Positions 37,501 to 48,930 of a stretch of 64,000 nt of DNA are shown in pieces. The position numbers and the translations under genes were made by a program. Below the pieces are notes generated by a model, which was not told the origin of the DNA, searched no databases, and saw only the letters and a program-made list of their open reading frames with translations. The DNA lies in contig JAKCWW010000885.1 in the NCBI GenBank assembly GCA_026260175.1, positions 1 through 64,000 of the forward strand, written 5' to 3'. The DNA is from Reticulitermes lucifugus. Its lineage: Eukaryota > Arthropoda > Insecta > Blattodea > Rhinotermitidae. How positions within the stretch are numbered: the stretch's first letter is position 1; each line of letters opens with the position of its first letter.

Positions 37501-40500
37501 TGGGACAGTAACTGGGTATGCAGACAAACCCATTTTGAAGAAACCATATATATAAAACAATTATTTTGACTGCAGTTTTGTGGCTGCAAGGAATTTCAGG
37601 TGTTTATGAACAAGGTACTACAGGGGATGTTTCTAATTATAAAAGACATTGTAACTAAGAACTGGAGTTCTATAATATGCACTCTTCACCTCACACTATT
37701 AAAGTGATTTAGAGCCCTTTAGACAGCAGTAGTAATTATGTGTACCACTTGATTTAATGTCAGCAACTCAGTACGTTGCCCACAGTATGTGTGAAATTGT
37801 GTGTTCATCTTAAAGTTTCTGTGACATGCTTTTACAAAACAAAGCAAGAGACTGAGCAGCACCATTTGTAAGATTTATACGTTTTAAGAGATGTTTTACT
37901 TCAGGCATATAATAACTTTTCCATATCCCTAATGCTTTGACACTTTACTTTGCTATATGGCCCATATTACTTCAGGTCCTGAATATATTGCTCTGTGTAC
38001 CTCATCTGCAAGAAAAGTGACTAATTTGAAAGTTACAGAGATACATAAAATACACATGTTATGCCCTATATAATACCTGCATAAAACCAAAATAAATTGG
38101 AGAAGACAGATAGTGTTAACAATACCTATCAGTATGAGCCACTGAAAGCATGGTCCACCTCTTGCTACTGACCTGCCATCTATCAGATGTCTGCTCAATT
38201 TACATACACCTAAACAGATGATACATATCATGCGTAAATTAAACACACCTTTCAGTGCTATCCCAAAGGATGCATTTGCCTGTTCTATTCATTTATTTGT
38301 TCACGGATTATTTAAAAATGTTTTCACTTGCTCACATTATACAGTGTTTAATGATGGATGATTACAGAGTAGGAAAGGATATGGAAGGTAGTGGTCATTG
38401 CTTGATTTCAAATACTATCCCAGCATTTGCCAAAATGGACTGAGAAAAACCACAAAATAACTAAGTCAGGAGAGCAAGTCTCCATTCGAGATATGAACCA
38501 AGGATCTTCTGATCATGAGGCAATATTGCTAACCTCTTGATTGCAACGCTTGCTGCTAAACAACTATGATACTCAAAGGTAGCAAATATTGAGCGGTCTT
38601 GTATGAAGATTTAATGAAGGGACATAAACCTTACATTTTCTAAATTTCACTTTTTCACATTCTTACTTGATTCTTCTTCAAAGTATTTCACTGTCTTTCA
38701 CTTGAAATTGGAGAAAAAGTTCTCCTGTTCTTCAAGGCTGAAAATATTAAAATAAAAAATTACAAAGAGTATCTTTTAAATCCGTAAACAACAGACTAGC
38801 TTCCACAATATTTCAGAAAAATTTTGGTGAAGGCTAACACATTCTTCATATGAAAAATGATCAAAATAAGCGATATAAGAAGTTTATAAATAAGAAATGG
38901 GACTTAATGAATAAATTCAGTGACCATAATGCACTGACACAGTGAACATACAACTACCACCCTTCTTGCTATATTGTGCTCATAATTCTGTTACGAAGCC
39001 TGTAGGAATGCAAGCAGATCTCATATTTTCTCATTTTAAAATATTCCTATCTGTTAGCTCTGTATTGCCTACTGATGTATTATGTATAAATATACTTTAC
39101 TTAAGTGAGGAGTACGTTGTTGGGCAGCAGATACCTAAGCACAGAAAAATACTGGTACATAAAAAAGATATATTTACATTTCATAACACACTGCTTTTCT
39201 TCTAATCTTATTTCTAGGTCCCAAAATGAACAAAAAATGTTATCCCCTGCTAGAGGAAAAATAACACCAGTGACCATTACAGAACTTCTAAAACTAGTAT
39301 ATCACAGCATCTAGGCAATCAAGAAGTAATTTAAAACACTTGGCATCTTTTTCCTACAGTCCATACTACTACACAGTTTACCATTGTCTGAAGTATCACC
39401 CATTACCCAGGCTTTCATATATTCAAATGTAATTAGCAATTGTCATCCATTAACTTCACATTTCATTTACACAGAGTACCTTGAAACAACAGAGTGTATG
39501 TAACATATGAATGTGGTGCAAGTAACCTCCATAAATTGTCATGGTTTGTAGGGGTGTTCAATGCAAGGTCATGAATATAGTGGATGACTTGTAAAACAAC
39601 AAAAGCATGATAAATTTTGAGTAAAGTCTGAGGGTTTCAAGGACTTTCTCTGCCTCAAAGATCAGGGATAGATCCGATGGTTAAATAATGTTGGTCAAAT
39701 ATACCGTATATACCGTAACGCAAGATGACTCTAAGCTAAGACGACCCCCCACATAAAACACATCTGCCAAGGGAAAATGTATTTATCCAAATCTAAGATG
39801 ACCCTGCAAAAATAAAATGCCTGCTACAAAAAAATATTTTACTACTAACTTCATACACTTACTACACAAAGCATGTCAGACTCTATCTACCTTTACCAAT
39901 CAGTGTCACTGTCTCCATCTTCACAGTAAGCGCCTTCATCTTCCTCACACTCACTCCTAACATTCTCATCCCCTTCACTGCCATTCCACAACATATCATC
40001 ATCAGTCTCATCTATTGCAGTGGACATACAGCACTTTTTAAAACCCTTCACAATCACTTCTGGTGAGATGCACTGCCATACCGTTATGATCCACGCCGAC
40101 TAAATAATATATTTATAGTTCTTGGTTTATAAACTTACTTGAACCCATGAAGATGATTCACAATTGTCTCCATAGATAGTGTTGGTGGTGTTACAAATTT
40201 TAAATACTCGTATTGCGTTCTGGATTTCTGTGTTGTGTCTGGTCTGATCAGTCTGAGTTCATGGCTCTTTTTACGGTTTTAAATTTGTGGATTGGCCTAG
40301 GTTTTATTTTTGAGTCTTGTAGTTAACTTTTAATTTTTCAATAGCCATTTTCTTGTTACTACCCTTGGACTAGATCTGTTCTCAGGTGCACATCTTAACA
40401 AATTTATTGTTTTTATGGTGCCCAGAGACTGAGAATAGCTCGATCGAAGAAGTCCACCAGCTTAGGTGCTTTGCTGCCTGAAGATGGAAGCAGAGCCGGG

Positions 40501-43500
40501 CTTCTGAAGTCATGCTTCTTTAAGAAATTAGATGATGGACTAAGTCCATAAAAAGAAGATTGTGTCAGTTAACTTTAGTCATGCTCTGTTCTCTCTTTTG
40601 TCTACATGTGACGACGCAGGCCTTGGTTTCGCTCTGCATGGTCTGGTTGGCAATTCATACACAAATTTAAGATTACCTCACACATTTAAGCACCAAATTT
40701 AAGGAAGAAATCTTGTCTAGCATTTTAGTAATTACAGTATACAACATCAAGTCTCACCTTCAAGGAAAACCACTGATATATGTAAGCTGGCAGGCAAACT
40801 TGAATGTAAACCCACCTCAGCACCATGCACTTCAATGCTGCTTAATCTGGAAAGTCAAGTTAGAATAATCTAGTTGGTGTTACAATGCCCTAATGTAGCC
40901 TCAATCCTCTCCTCTGGATCCCAGTGTCAGCTACTTTGATGACAGAAGAAAAGGCTGAGATGACAGATGGATCGATATACCCTGTGCTTCTTAGATATTC
41001 TCTTAACGATTTGTTTTGCTGTGTTGCCTATATTATCAATCGTTCTGCAGCAGATACGTTCCCTTATCTGAAGCACGGCAGCCCCTCCAACTCTTGTCCT
41101 CTCCACACATTGCATACCTTGGTTTTGGACCTATCCAAACATGCTGTCTGATTGTTGCTTAACTCCGCCTGCCGGGACACTTGACATGGCTTTCTGGAGC
41201 ATGTTGGTGGGTATATACCATGCTTAGCTAGCATGAATCCATTATCTCTGTTCAAATTGTTGGTGTTCATTACCACTGTGGGAGCACTGAACCCTTTGAT
41301 GCTGGCCTCGATGTACTGAACAGACCTTTAATTATTCACATGCTGCCAGCCTCACACTGTACAGTCGTAATTGCATTTAACCTTCATCATACAGGGTGGC
41401 TATTTAAATTTTAGTACTTGAGTTGTGTAAAATGTAAATATTACTTTAAAAGAAAAAGACAGAATTATGAAATAAACTGCATTTTGTAAAAAATAAAACA
41501 TTGTGCAGCATGTCTTAAAAATGTAGTAAACATCCTTGTAGCCTAAATATATAAAATAAATTTCTAGAGGTGTTTTTGTAAATGCGTCATAAATATAGCA
41601 CATGCAGGATAAAGTTTAGGTGCACTATAAATTTAAAATCCATCTGTCTTCAAAAGGTTAAACCCAGGCCACAGCTTGATGCCAGATCATTTTCTGCTGG
41701 GTTTTTAAATTTGGCAAATCACAGCTAGAAAATCACCAGCTTCTTAAATGGTCACAAATTCTGTATTTTTCATCATACCTGAATTAAATATTGACTGTGT
41801 GCTTACAAAATGTTTATACTCTGTAAGGAGACCACATACATATGTATTTATCACTTATGGTTAGAGAGGATTAAATACAAGCAAAAGAAGAGAAGAAGGT
41901 GCTACCATGTTACAGACAAAACATTACTACTACAGGAGTGAAGCAGCATTAAGGCATGATAACACCAGATGGGCCATTCTGACTCAGCTTTCAAGTTAAG
42001 AAACAATAAGGTTGATGATAATGTGATGGGTTCACACTCAATTCCGCCCACTGTCTTTTGTGTCCCAATTGTTGTCTTTTAACCCCTGGGCACCTGAATG
42101 AAGTGACCAGTGTACTCTGCTAGAGACTGGGATTTAAATGGCCTACCCATTACCTTGCATGTTATTGGCTGATGACTACAGTCGTCATTTGGCGCCAAAC
42201 AGTTCAAGTGTGGCCTTGATGATGATACACACAACCAGCAGTGTTTACCAAGCAGAGGCAGATAAAGCCACAAAACAATGAATTTCTGTTCTGACCTGAC
42301 AGATGGTCACACAATGTCAATCACCATGATCAAGTCTTACAAGAAGATCATATGTAAGTCACAAAAAATTTGTGGGACTCTTATGGAGAAAACACAAAAT
42401 AAAAAAACTATCAAAAGCAGGGACACTGTGATACAGAAGGACCTGCCTAGTTGTTCTCAACAGGGGGCCAGCCAGTCTGGCGAACCACCCCAGGGAGCTG
42501 GTATTCCCAGCAAACCTAGGGATATTGAGCATCTGACAAAAGTCAAGGACAAACGGGCACAAGATGTCACGGAAATGTAAATTTATTCAAAGTAATATGC
42601 ACCATAGCAAGGCGGTGACAGCACTCCTTTGCCGAAAACTTGCTATAGGGGAGAGAAATATAGTACTTATTTCAGGTACCCTGGGTTTATGGGGACCGAA
42701 TAAGGGAGTTATGCAACATAAGGGGAACATTGTTTTTTGCTGGACTTGGTATTGCTCCTACATCCTGCATTTTTGTCAGGAACACAGTTCATGCCTTTCC
42801 ACTGTCAGAGCTCTGTTCTAGGTTACATGACAGCGGTGAGGGTAACTTACATTAGATGAGGGAGCAAGAAGGAACTTATTGTTACCTCGGCATACCTCCC
42901 CTATGATTCAGATGAACCACCCTAATCAAAGGGGTTAAGGGAAGTTGTTGACTACTGCAGTAGGAATAAATTGCAGCTCATTGTTGGATGTGATGCCAAT
43001 GCACACCACATTATAGGGCGAAGCACGGACATCAATCCACGAGGAGAATGCTTAACAGAATATTCAGTTAGTACAAATCTCAGTATTCTTAATAAAGGTA
43101 ACGTGCCTACGTTTGTAAATAGTAATAGGAAGGAGGTTATAGATTTGACACTAGGGACTGACAAGATAGGGGACCTAGTAACTAATTGGCATGTATCTGA
43201 TGAAATCTCTTTGTCAGACCACAGATACATAGTGTTTCAAGTGGGTGACCTGGAAGTTAACAGGCTCACATATCGCAACCCCAAGAGAACCAATTGCGAA
43301 TCCTATTGGGAAGACCTAAATTTAAATCTAGGGGTTGTACCAAGAGTTATACACTAGGTGCAGGATGCAGAGCTGGCTGTTGACATGTTGCAACAAGCCA
43401 TCCTCTCATCCTACCAACAAAACTGTCCAGCCAGGGTGGCTCTCTCGCCAAGGACGGTTCCTTGGTGGAACAAAGACTTGAGCCGCCTTAAAAATTCAAC

Positions 43501-46500
43501 AAGATGGCTTTTTAATCAAGCTAAAAGGACAGGTGACTGGGAATCATATAAGACGGCCCTCATCTGTTACAACAAAGAGATTAGAAAAGCCAAACGGTCT
43601 TCTTGGAAGGACTACTGTCAGGGGATCGAGGATGTACCTGACAGGGCCAGCCTCATGAGGATCATGGCCAGTCAGTCAGCCAACAGGGTGGAATCTATTA
43701 AACTACTTGATGGCCGATACACACAATCTGGAAAAGAGGCCCTGAGGGAACTATACAGAGTTCATTTTTCAGGATCTGCTGGAGAAGAAGTAACCTTGTA
43801 AGGACAGGGGCAGCCAAACCTGAGAGCATTTGCTGCTCACCGGGAGGACTGGGAACTGTCTAAAAGGGTCATTGATCAGTCTAAAATAATATGGGCAATT
43901 AGCACATTCAAACACTTAAATCGGCAGGAACTGATTGAATTGTGCCCGCTCTCTTGCAACAAGCAGTCAAATACTTAATGACTCATCTGTGCTGTATATT
44001 TAGAGCCTGCCTAGCAAGGGGTATATACCCAAAGCTTGGAGGCAGGTCAAGGTGATGTTTATACCTAAACCCAGGAAGGCCAACTATGCCGAGGCTAAGG
44101 CATATCGTCCTATTAGTCTATCATCCTTCATGCTGAAAACGATAAAAAAAATTGGTAGACAGGCATATTAGGGATGAGATTTTCGGGCTATGTCCCCTAT
44201 GTCGATACCAATTTGCCTACCAACCAGGGAAGTCCACTGAAACTGCACTGCATCATGTGATCACACATACAGAGGAAGCAGTGGAAAACAGGGAAGTTAC
44301 ATTTGGAGCTTTCCTAGATATTGAGGGAGCTTATGATAGCACCTCATCTGTCGTTGGATCGGCTCCATGCTGGGCAGCAGGAAAATCACAGCCACGCTTG
44401 CAGGAGAAACTCTGGAGGGGTCTGTGGCCAGGGGCTGTACGCATTCTATCACCTCTGTTGTGGAGCCTGATTGTGGACAAACTCATAGGAGGACTCAATG
44501 GGAATGGCTACTATACACTGGGATATGCAGATGACATTGCTATCCTTAACCATGGAAAATTCCCAAACATTGTCTCAGAGCTTCTACAGGAGGCTTTGAG
44601 TATGGTACAACAGTGGTAAGATAGGACACAGCTGTCAATCTACAAAAGATGGTGATAGTACCAGTCACCAGGAAGAGAGATTTAAGGGGCCTAAAAGAAC
44701 CAACCCTCTCTGGACACTTTGCAGCTGACTACCGCGGTCAAATACCTTGGGCTTATTCTGGACAAGGGATTGACATGGAAGGCACAGCTGAAAAATGTGA
44801 TGAATAAGGCCTACAGGGCTTTTTGTACCTGTAAGGGCACATTTGATTAAACCTGGGGTCTGACACCCAGGGGAGTGCATTGGATCTACACCATGGTGAC
44901 GGACCCGTATTGACCTACGGCTCCACGGTTTGGTGGCCGAGGGTCAGATACAATGTCAGCAGGACAGAGCTCAGTAAAATACAGAGATTTGCCTGTCTGG
45001 CTATTACAGGGGTGATGAAGACAACCCCAACAGCTGCAATGGAGGTCCTCCTGGAACTTCCTCCTCTTCATGTGATGATTGAGGCAGAGGCCCAGGCAGG
45101 GATCTACAGACTAATGTGTAACCAACAGTGAAAACCTGAATCCACTAACTTTGGTCACACCAAAAAATCTTGGGATATGGAGCACGAACCCATCCTACAA
45201 ATGGGGTCTGACAGGATGCTTCTGAGATATGCATACTACAAGCCATTCACAGTTAGGTTCCCTGACAAGTGTGAATGGTAGAACAGGTTCAACCCAGACA
45301 ACAAAGGGGGCTCTGCTCTGCTCTGCAAACACTGTAACAGTTTAAGTTGGTAGAAACAAATATGCCAATAAATGTGGACAGTGCTACCAACCTCCACATC
45401 ATATTCAGCCAAATCATTAGCAAATATTCTTGCTTCAGCACTTCTTTTTCTTTCTATTGCAGCAGCTTCTTTAGCAGCAGCAATTGCTCGCCTTCGAGTA
45501 TTAAGAGTTGTTTGCTTCCTCCTTGTCCTGAGTCCTCTTCTAATGGTCTCCTCTTCACCCTAAAAAAATACTGGATTATCAGAATGAAAAGACTATGATG
45601 TGGTGGTTATTTCTGCTGCATATTCAAGACGCATGGGTATAGCTACTCGCTGGAAATTTATGTTTTATGGTTCTTCACAAACCTAGCAACGCACACTTTC
45701 TGTTGGTCAATGTCCATTTCAGAGATGTTCCAAATCAAACACTATGAACAAAAACACCTAGCTTTATTAATCACTTCTAAAGAGGCTGGTCTAGAAGTAA
45801 ATACTGAGAAAATTAAGTACACTGGCATGTATCAAATTTACATACATGAAGACATTAACAGCATATTAATTTCAGGCAATGCCTGCTACCATTCAGTCCA
45901 GAATATCTTTTCTTCCTATTTGTTATCTACAAATACAAACATTAAAATACACAGAAATATAATTTTGCCTGTGCTTTCATACAGGTGTGATGCTTGCTTT
46001 CTCACAATAAGGAAAGAACACAGACTTAGTGTGTTTGAGAATAGGGTGCTGAGAAAGATATTTGGGACTAACAAGGTAGAAAGTAACAGGAAATTGGGGA
46101 ATCACCTACCACCCAGCAATATTCACAGTTAGATACAAACAGCATCGTCAAATAAAGTACAAACAAGGTATAAATAAAAGGTAAAGTCATCCCTGTGCAC
46201 ACCATTAAGGCATACAGCAAGCAGGAGTAAATGCACAGCTCCTATCATTCTTAACATCAATATTATATGGAGGTGAGGAGTCAGCTTCAAGCATGACTGC
46301 TTTACCCCCAGGAAAAGAACCTCTGGTACCCACTGACTGGGTGGGCCCCAGAGACAGTGTGGACCTTTTGGAGACAAGATTAATCTCTTGTACCTGCTGG
46401 GAATCGAATCCCGGATCATCCATAGTCACGATACTGACTATGCTATGCCAGCTCAAATATAAATACAAAACCACCTGCTGAATAATGATTTATCACTTCC

Positions 46501-47096
46501 TTAAAAATGAAGGCAGTTCATGGAAGTTTCAGCAGTCACCCGTAAGAATCTGCAAGCACACAGTTTCCCCGATGATAACAATCATGGTTTCAAAGTTTGT
46601 CATTGTTCATACCATTCTTTGTACAGTTGTATGTAAATATCTTACATCATTTTCAGAATCCAATTGTTGTCTACTAATGTACCGCCTCAGAGTAGAATCT
46701 GACTTCTGACATTGTTTCTTGAACCTGTACCAACTGTCTACATGAACAGCACATTGGTGACAAATCAACTCTGGTAAGCCGTCTCCAGCTACTACCTGAA
46801 ACGTGATTTTGTGTCAGAAAGTGGTAAAATTACATGCTAAATCTTCCTACTTAATGTACTAACTACGGTGCTACATAATTTAACAAGACTGACAGCTTAT
46901 CATTACGTCGCGCACGCGAAGAGAGAGATTAAGCAACTCTAACCTTAACTGACGCACACGTCATTATTTTTACTGGTAGAGGCGGTGCCTGCACACCAGC
47001 TGTATTGTCAAAGATTGGCAACATACGTTCTTCATGAGTTAGGCAAAGTCGGCATATTTCTGAAAGATTTAAATTTATACTGTCGTCGTCACTCAT
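31539..47096 (-). CDS. ZAD-domain C2H2 zinc-finger protein with eight fingers
   Basis: Probable DNA-binding transcription regulator; target unknown. Coding exons: 47096-46944, 46795-46646, 45559-45392, 37392-37162, 35226-35052, 31939-31539. They sum to 1278 nt (425 residues plus stop) with consistent phases. The ZAD domain is at about residues 14-90, with zinc-binding cysteines C15, C18, C63 and C66 and the conserved GDGLPELIC and WYRFKKQC segments; in this family ZAD mediates dimerisation. Exon 3 encodes a basic, alanine-rich probable helix (about 102-157). Exon 4 begins with an acidic linker, then fingers run from about residue 203 to the C-terminus. Eight C-x2-C...H-x3-H units are visible, many with TGEKP-like linkers. 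Introns cut inside finger 2 and finger 4, and the cysteine pairs are restored on joining. The exon 3 donor (GTTGGT) is weak, so that edge is less sure. The start is the ATG of MSDDDS. Confidence 0.92.
32014..32222. mobile_element. Foldback/MITE element with 37-bp inverted arms
   Basis: The left arm 32014-32050 and right arm 32186-32222 pair 35 of 37 (for example GGGATATTGTGCTCTGTCAC against its complement). The 135-bp centre contains TCTTCAACGGTAAGATGTCC. A related, more decayed copy lies at 48754-48930. In intron 5 of the zinc-finger gene, just upstream of its last exon. Confidence 0.85.
32240..33560 (+). mobile_element. Pogo/Tigger-like DNA transposon with TA target site
   Basis: The left end CGGTGAAACTCGCTTAAGA and right end TCTTAAGAGAGTTTCACTG are inverted repeats differing at a few positions, each flanked by TA, the tc1/mariner-pogo target. 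Near the 3' side (about 33219-33262) the plus strand reads KKRARQPTLDKYFKES. QxxLxxYF resembles the PCNA-interacting motif at the C-terminus of pogo transposases. The rest of the transposase is missing or unreadable. The interior at 32570-33010 is strikingly GC-rich relative to its surroundings. Lies in intron 5 of the zinc-finger gene. Confidence 0.8.
34020..34330 (-). mobile_element. LINE 3' tail fragment in zinc-finger gene intron 5
   Basis: The minus strand reads RRLLGGPRHRWESNIKMNLEEVGM, the GRPRxRWEDNIKMDL tail of the same LINE family, followed by the alternative-frame end. Broken by frameshifts. Confidence 0.7.
35847..36045. mobile_element. hAT-type MITE, about 199 bp
   Basis: The ends TAGGGGTGTCCAACC and GGTTGGATGCCCCTG are imperfect inverted repeats of the CAGGGGTxxxCAACC hAT type. 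The flanks TTCTTAAC and TTCTAAAT match 6 of 8, a plausible aged target duplication. In intron 4 of the zinc-finger gene. Confidence 0.75.
36267..36545 (+). mobile_element. tRNA-derived SINE, main family
   Basis: Degraded head, B box GGTTGGAATCCTGGGAG, then GCAAGAGATTTATCTCTTCTCC and the family body (CAGCCTCCTACTCAATGAGT, GGTAAGGCAGACAGGTTGTG). In intron 4 of the zinc-finger gene. Confidence 0.75.
36838..37020 (+). mobile_element. SINE body fragment lacking the tRNA-like head
   Basis: AATGAGTACCAGGAATATTTCCTGGGG followed by ATAAAGGCGGCC matches the SINE body at 63900-63950. It ends with GGCCTGTAATGCGATTGCTTTACC. Confidence 0.55.
38365..38570 (-). mobile_element. Possible tRNA-like SINE remnant
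   Basis: On the minus strand TTGGTTCATATCTCGA resembles a B box. The plus-strand flank reads GGTAGTGGTCATTGCTTGATTTC. Weak and decayed; in intron 3 of the zinc-finger gene. Confidence 0.3.
39695..40083 (-). mobile_element. Tigger-like transposase C-terminus and terminal end
   Basis: The minus-strand frame from about 40080 down to 39894 reads WQCISPEVIVKGFKKCCMSTAIDETDDDMLWNGSE, then an acidic tail ending GDSDTDW and a stop. This is the end of a Tigger-type transposase (ISxExIxKxFKKCxIS motif and acidic tail). The terminal sequence ACCGTAACGCAAGATGACTC with AAGACGACCCCCC follows at 39710-39755. The rest of the element is absent; sequence above 40083 is unrelated. Confidence 0.8.
40084..42277. 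other. Intron 3 stretch of the zinc-finger gene, unclassified
   Basis: Mostly AT-rich sequence. A denser segment at 40920-41280 carries overlapping open frames on both strands (75 and 70 codons) without a recognised domain. It may be a decayed repeat. No host exon was seen. Confidence 0.35.
42278..45320 (+). mobile_element. Degraded jockey/R1-type LINE, truncated at both ends
   Basis: The end of ORF1 (stop at 42580) overlaps the start of ORF2 (ATG at 42564), as in many LINEs. ORF2 begins KFIQSNMHHSKAVTALLCRKL, and an endonuclease segment at 42971-43357 reads VGCDANAHH...DLTLGTDKI...SDHRYIVFQV. The thumb region (VPWWNKDLSRLKNSTRWLFNQAKRTGDW) follows. The reverse transcriptase shows FAYQPGKSTETALHHV, AFLDIEGAYDS and the catalytic YADD (about 44524-44535). 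After it comes LTYGSTVWWP...ACLAITGVMKTTPTAAMEVLLELPPLHVMIEAEAQAGIYRL. Several stops and frameshifts break it. It ends at EWYNRFNPDNKGG, near the usual RNase H region, just before exon 3 of the zinc-finger gene, to which it is antisense. Confidence 0.9.
45700..46140 (+). mobile_element. LINE reverse-transcriptase C-terminal fragment
   Basis: The 140-codon frame reads LLITSKEAGLEVNTEKIKYTGM, then SGNACYHSVQNIFSSYLLSTNTNIKIHRNIILPVLSYRCDACFLTIRKEHRLSVFENRVLRKIFGTNK. This is the thumb/connection part of the same LINE family as the GRPRxRWEDNIKM tails. In intron 2 of the zinc-finger gene, antisense to it. Confidence 0.85.
46165..46465 (-). mobile_element. tRNA-derived SINE, main family
   Basis: The minus strand contains an A-box region (GCATAGTCAGTATCGTGACT), the B box GGGATTCGATTCCCAGCAGG, then AGATTAATCTTGTC and the body TCTGGGGCCCACCCAGTCAG. 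In intron 2 of the zinc-finger gene. Confidence 0.8.
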
Positions 47097-47395
47097 GCTT
47101 AATTTCTTACTAACAACACATACCAACCAACTTCACATGTACTTCCATTTTGTACCGAGTCAGAACTGACAACAGATTATGTAATTAAAAACAAAAATCC
47201 CTTCCAGAAAGACAAAAATAAGCAAAAAAGGATGTGAAATTTGAAGACGATAAAAACAAATCTATGACAAAATTGACATGCTTTGGAGTCGGCATAGTGA
47301 CCAGCCTAGGGGCTTGACGGCCAAGGAATCGTGATTCTTTGTACTTGTAAAAGGTACCATTATTGTTGATTTGTAATTTGTGTAATTCACAATCC

Positions 47396-47442
47396 AAGGC
47401 CCTGATGATGATCCCAAAATAGGGATTCGAAACATGTCGGAC
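47396..47442 (+). ncRNA. Hammerhead-ribozyme-like motif with canonical GTC cleavage triplet
   Basis: GGCC, CTGATGA, T, stem GATCCC with GGGATT around AAAATA, C, GAAAC, AT, GTC, GGAC. GTC is the classical hammerhead cleavage triplet. The outer stem here is only two base pairs. It is antisense to, and just upstream of, the first coding exon of the zinc-finger gene. Confidence 0.55.
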
Positions 47443-47494
47443 TAGTTTTATGGTAAATTGTATTGTATAATAAAGAATAATAAATGTGCATTGG

Positions 47495-47775
47495 TTGGTT
47501 AAAGAGCTGTATGATAGAATCATGGTTCTATTTCCGGCACGAGCAGCAGATTTTTTTCTTGTCAGGCGTTCAGACCGGCTCATGCGCCCACCCTGATTGC
47601 TATGAAATGGGTACCGCTGGATCGTTCCGTTGGGTAAAGCGGCCGGATCATGAAGTTAACATTCACCTCTATCTAATGTCAAGATTAAGAATAAATGGAG
47701 TCATACATCCACACCCCCATACTGCTGCAAGGCATGGTGCTTAATTAAGCACAGATACCGCTTCACCTTTACATT
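47495..47775 (+). mobile_element. tRNA-derived SINE, main family
   Basis: B box GGTTCTATTTCCGGCACG, the family linker TTTTTTTCTTGTCAGGCG, and the body GTACCGCTGGATCG, GGTAAAGCGGCCGGATCATG, ACATTCACCTCTATCTAATG. Confidence 0.75.
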
Positions 47776-48753
47776 CTAGAAACCAAGTTGGGCAATTAAT
47801 GTCCACAAACGTGAGTTTTGTCTTGTTAAAAATTGCGGCATAATTGTTACCCAGACAAAATTGTAAGATAACAAATTTTGCAATGAAACATTAGCTCTGT
47901 TTTTGTCCTCAAATTATTTGCCTAAAGTTAATGATCATCTTTCAGTAGCGAGTAGTGTCAGCCACTTTGGTGGCATGTATTGTAGTTCAAAAGCAATTGA
48001 GAGGTTGAATCGGTATTTTTCCATTTATTGTTTATATCATTTAAAAATATGACAATTCTGTTTAGTGACGAGTATCAGTAATACCTGAAATTAAGAGACA
48101 AATTAAATAAACACAAAATGTGGTAATTTCTTTTTATATATTGAACTTTCAACAGTTGGTATGGTATAGAAAGCAATCATATTAAAATTAAAAATAGGTA
48201 GAGGTTTAATCAATTTAATTGGTGTTGATGTAAGCTGTCTCTGTAAAAGGATGTACTGTACACACTTTGCTATAAAGAATTAGAAGAGTACATCCTGTTA
48301 TCTGCTGGCGAAGTGTCAGATTCGGTTGCTCAGTCATTGTATTCATAGCACATTGCTACATCTGTGTGGCTAACAATAATCTACATTATTTCCTAATTTA
48401 GCAGTTCATTGATGTTCTTATGAGTAAAATCCACGGTGATAAAATTGGATACATATTTCAGGCAAACACTAAAATAGAGAGGCAAACTTGTTCTGCTGTA
48501 ACACCCCAATATTATGTCTCACTTTGCAGGTGTCATGCATTGTGTTGTGACACAGCTGAGTGTGAAATGCACACACTGTGATAATAGTTACATTCATTTT
48601 TAAAGCAGCAGTTCAGAAACAGTATGACATAAATTGTGTAGCTTAATGTAGATATTTTTAAAATATATCTATGGTTCTGTATTTATATAAATATTCTGTA
48701 TTACAATTATTTTATAGTCATTTGTAGGCGGGTGCAATGACCCATTTTGGATG

Positions 48754-48930
48754 TGGACTCCGTTATTCTGGGATATAGCTTTGAATGATTGGGTGATTGG
48801 TGCCTGATGTTTCCATGATGGTCTCTTCTTCAAGGGTCAAATGTCCAAAGATGAGCCATTTTGCTGTTTTGAAACGTCAGACACCATTCACCCAGTGACA
48901 TTGCGCCACATCTCAGAAGAATGGAGACCT
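48754..48930. mobile_element. Decayed second copy of the foldback/MITE family
   Basis: GTTATTCTGGGATATAGC on the left and CATCTCAGAAGAATGGAGAC on the right match the arms of 32014-32222. The interior TCTTCAAGGGTCAAATGTCC corresponds to TCTTCAACGGTAAGATGTCC there. Confidence 0.65.

Noticed and set aside
46205-46474. Minus-strand frame resembling many predicted insect proteins
   Set aside because: It is the accidental translation of a SINE, as are the frames at 20268-20573 and 47484-47744.
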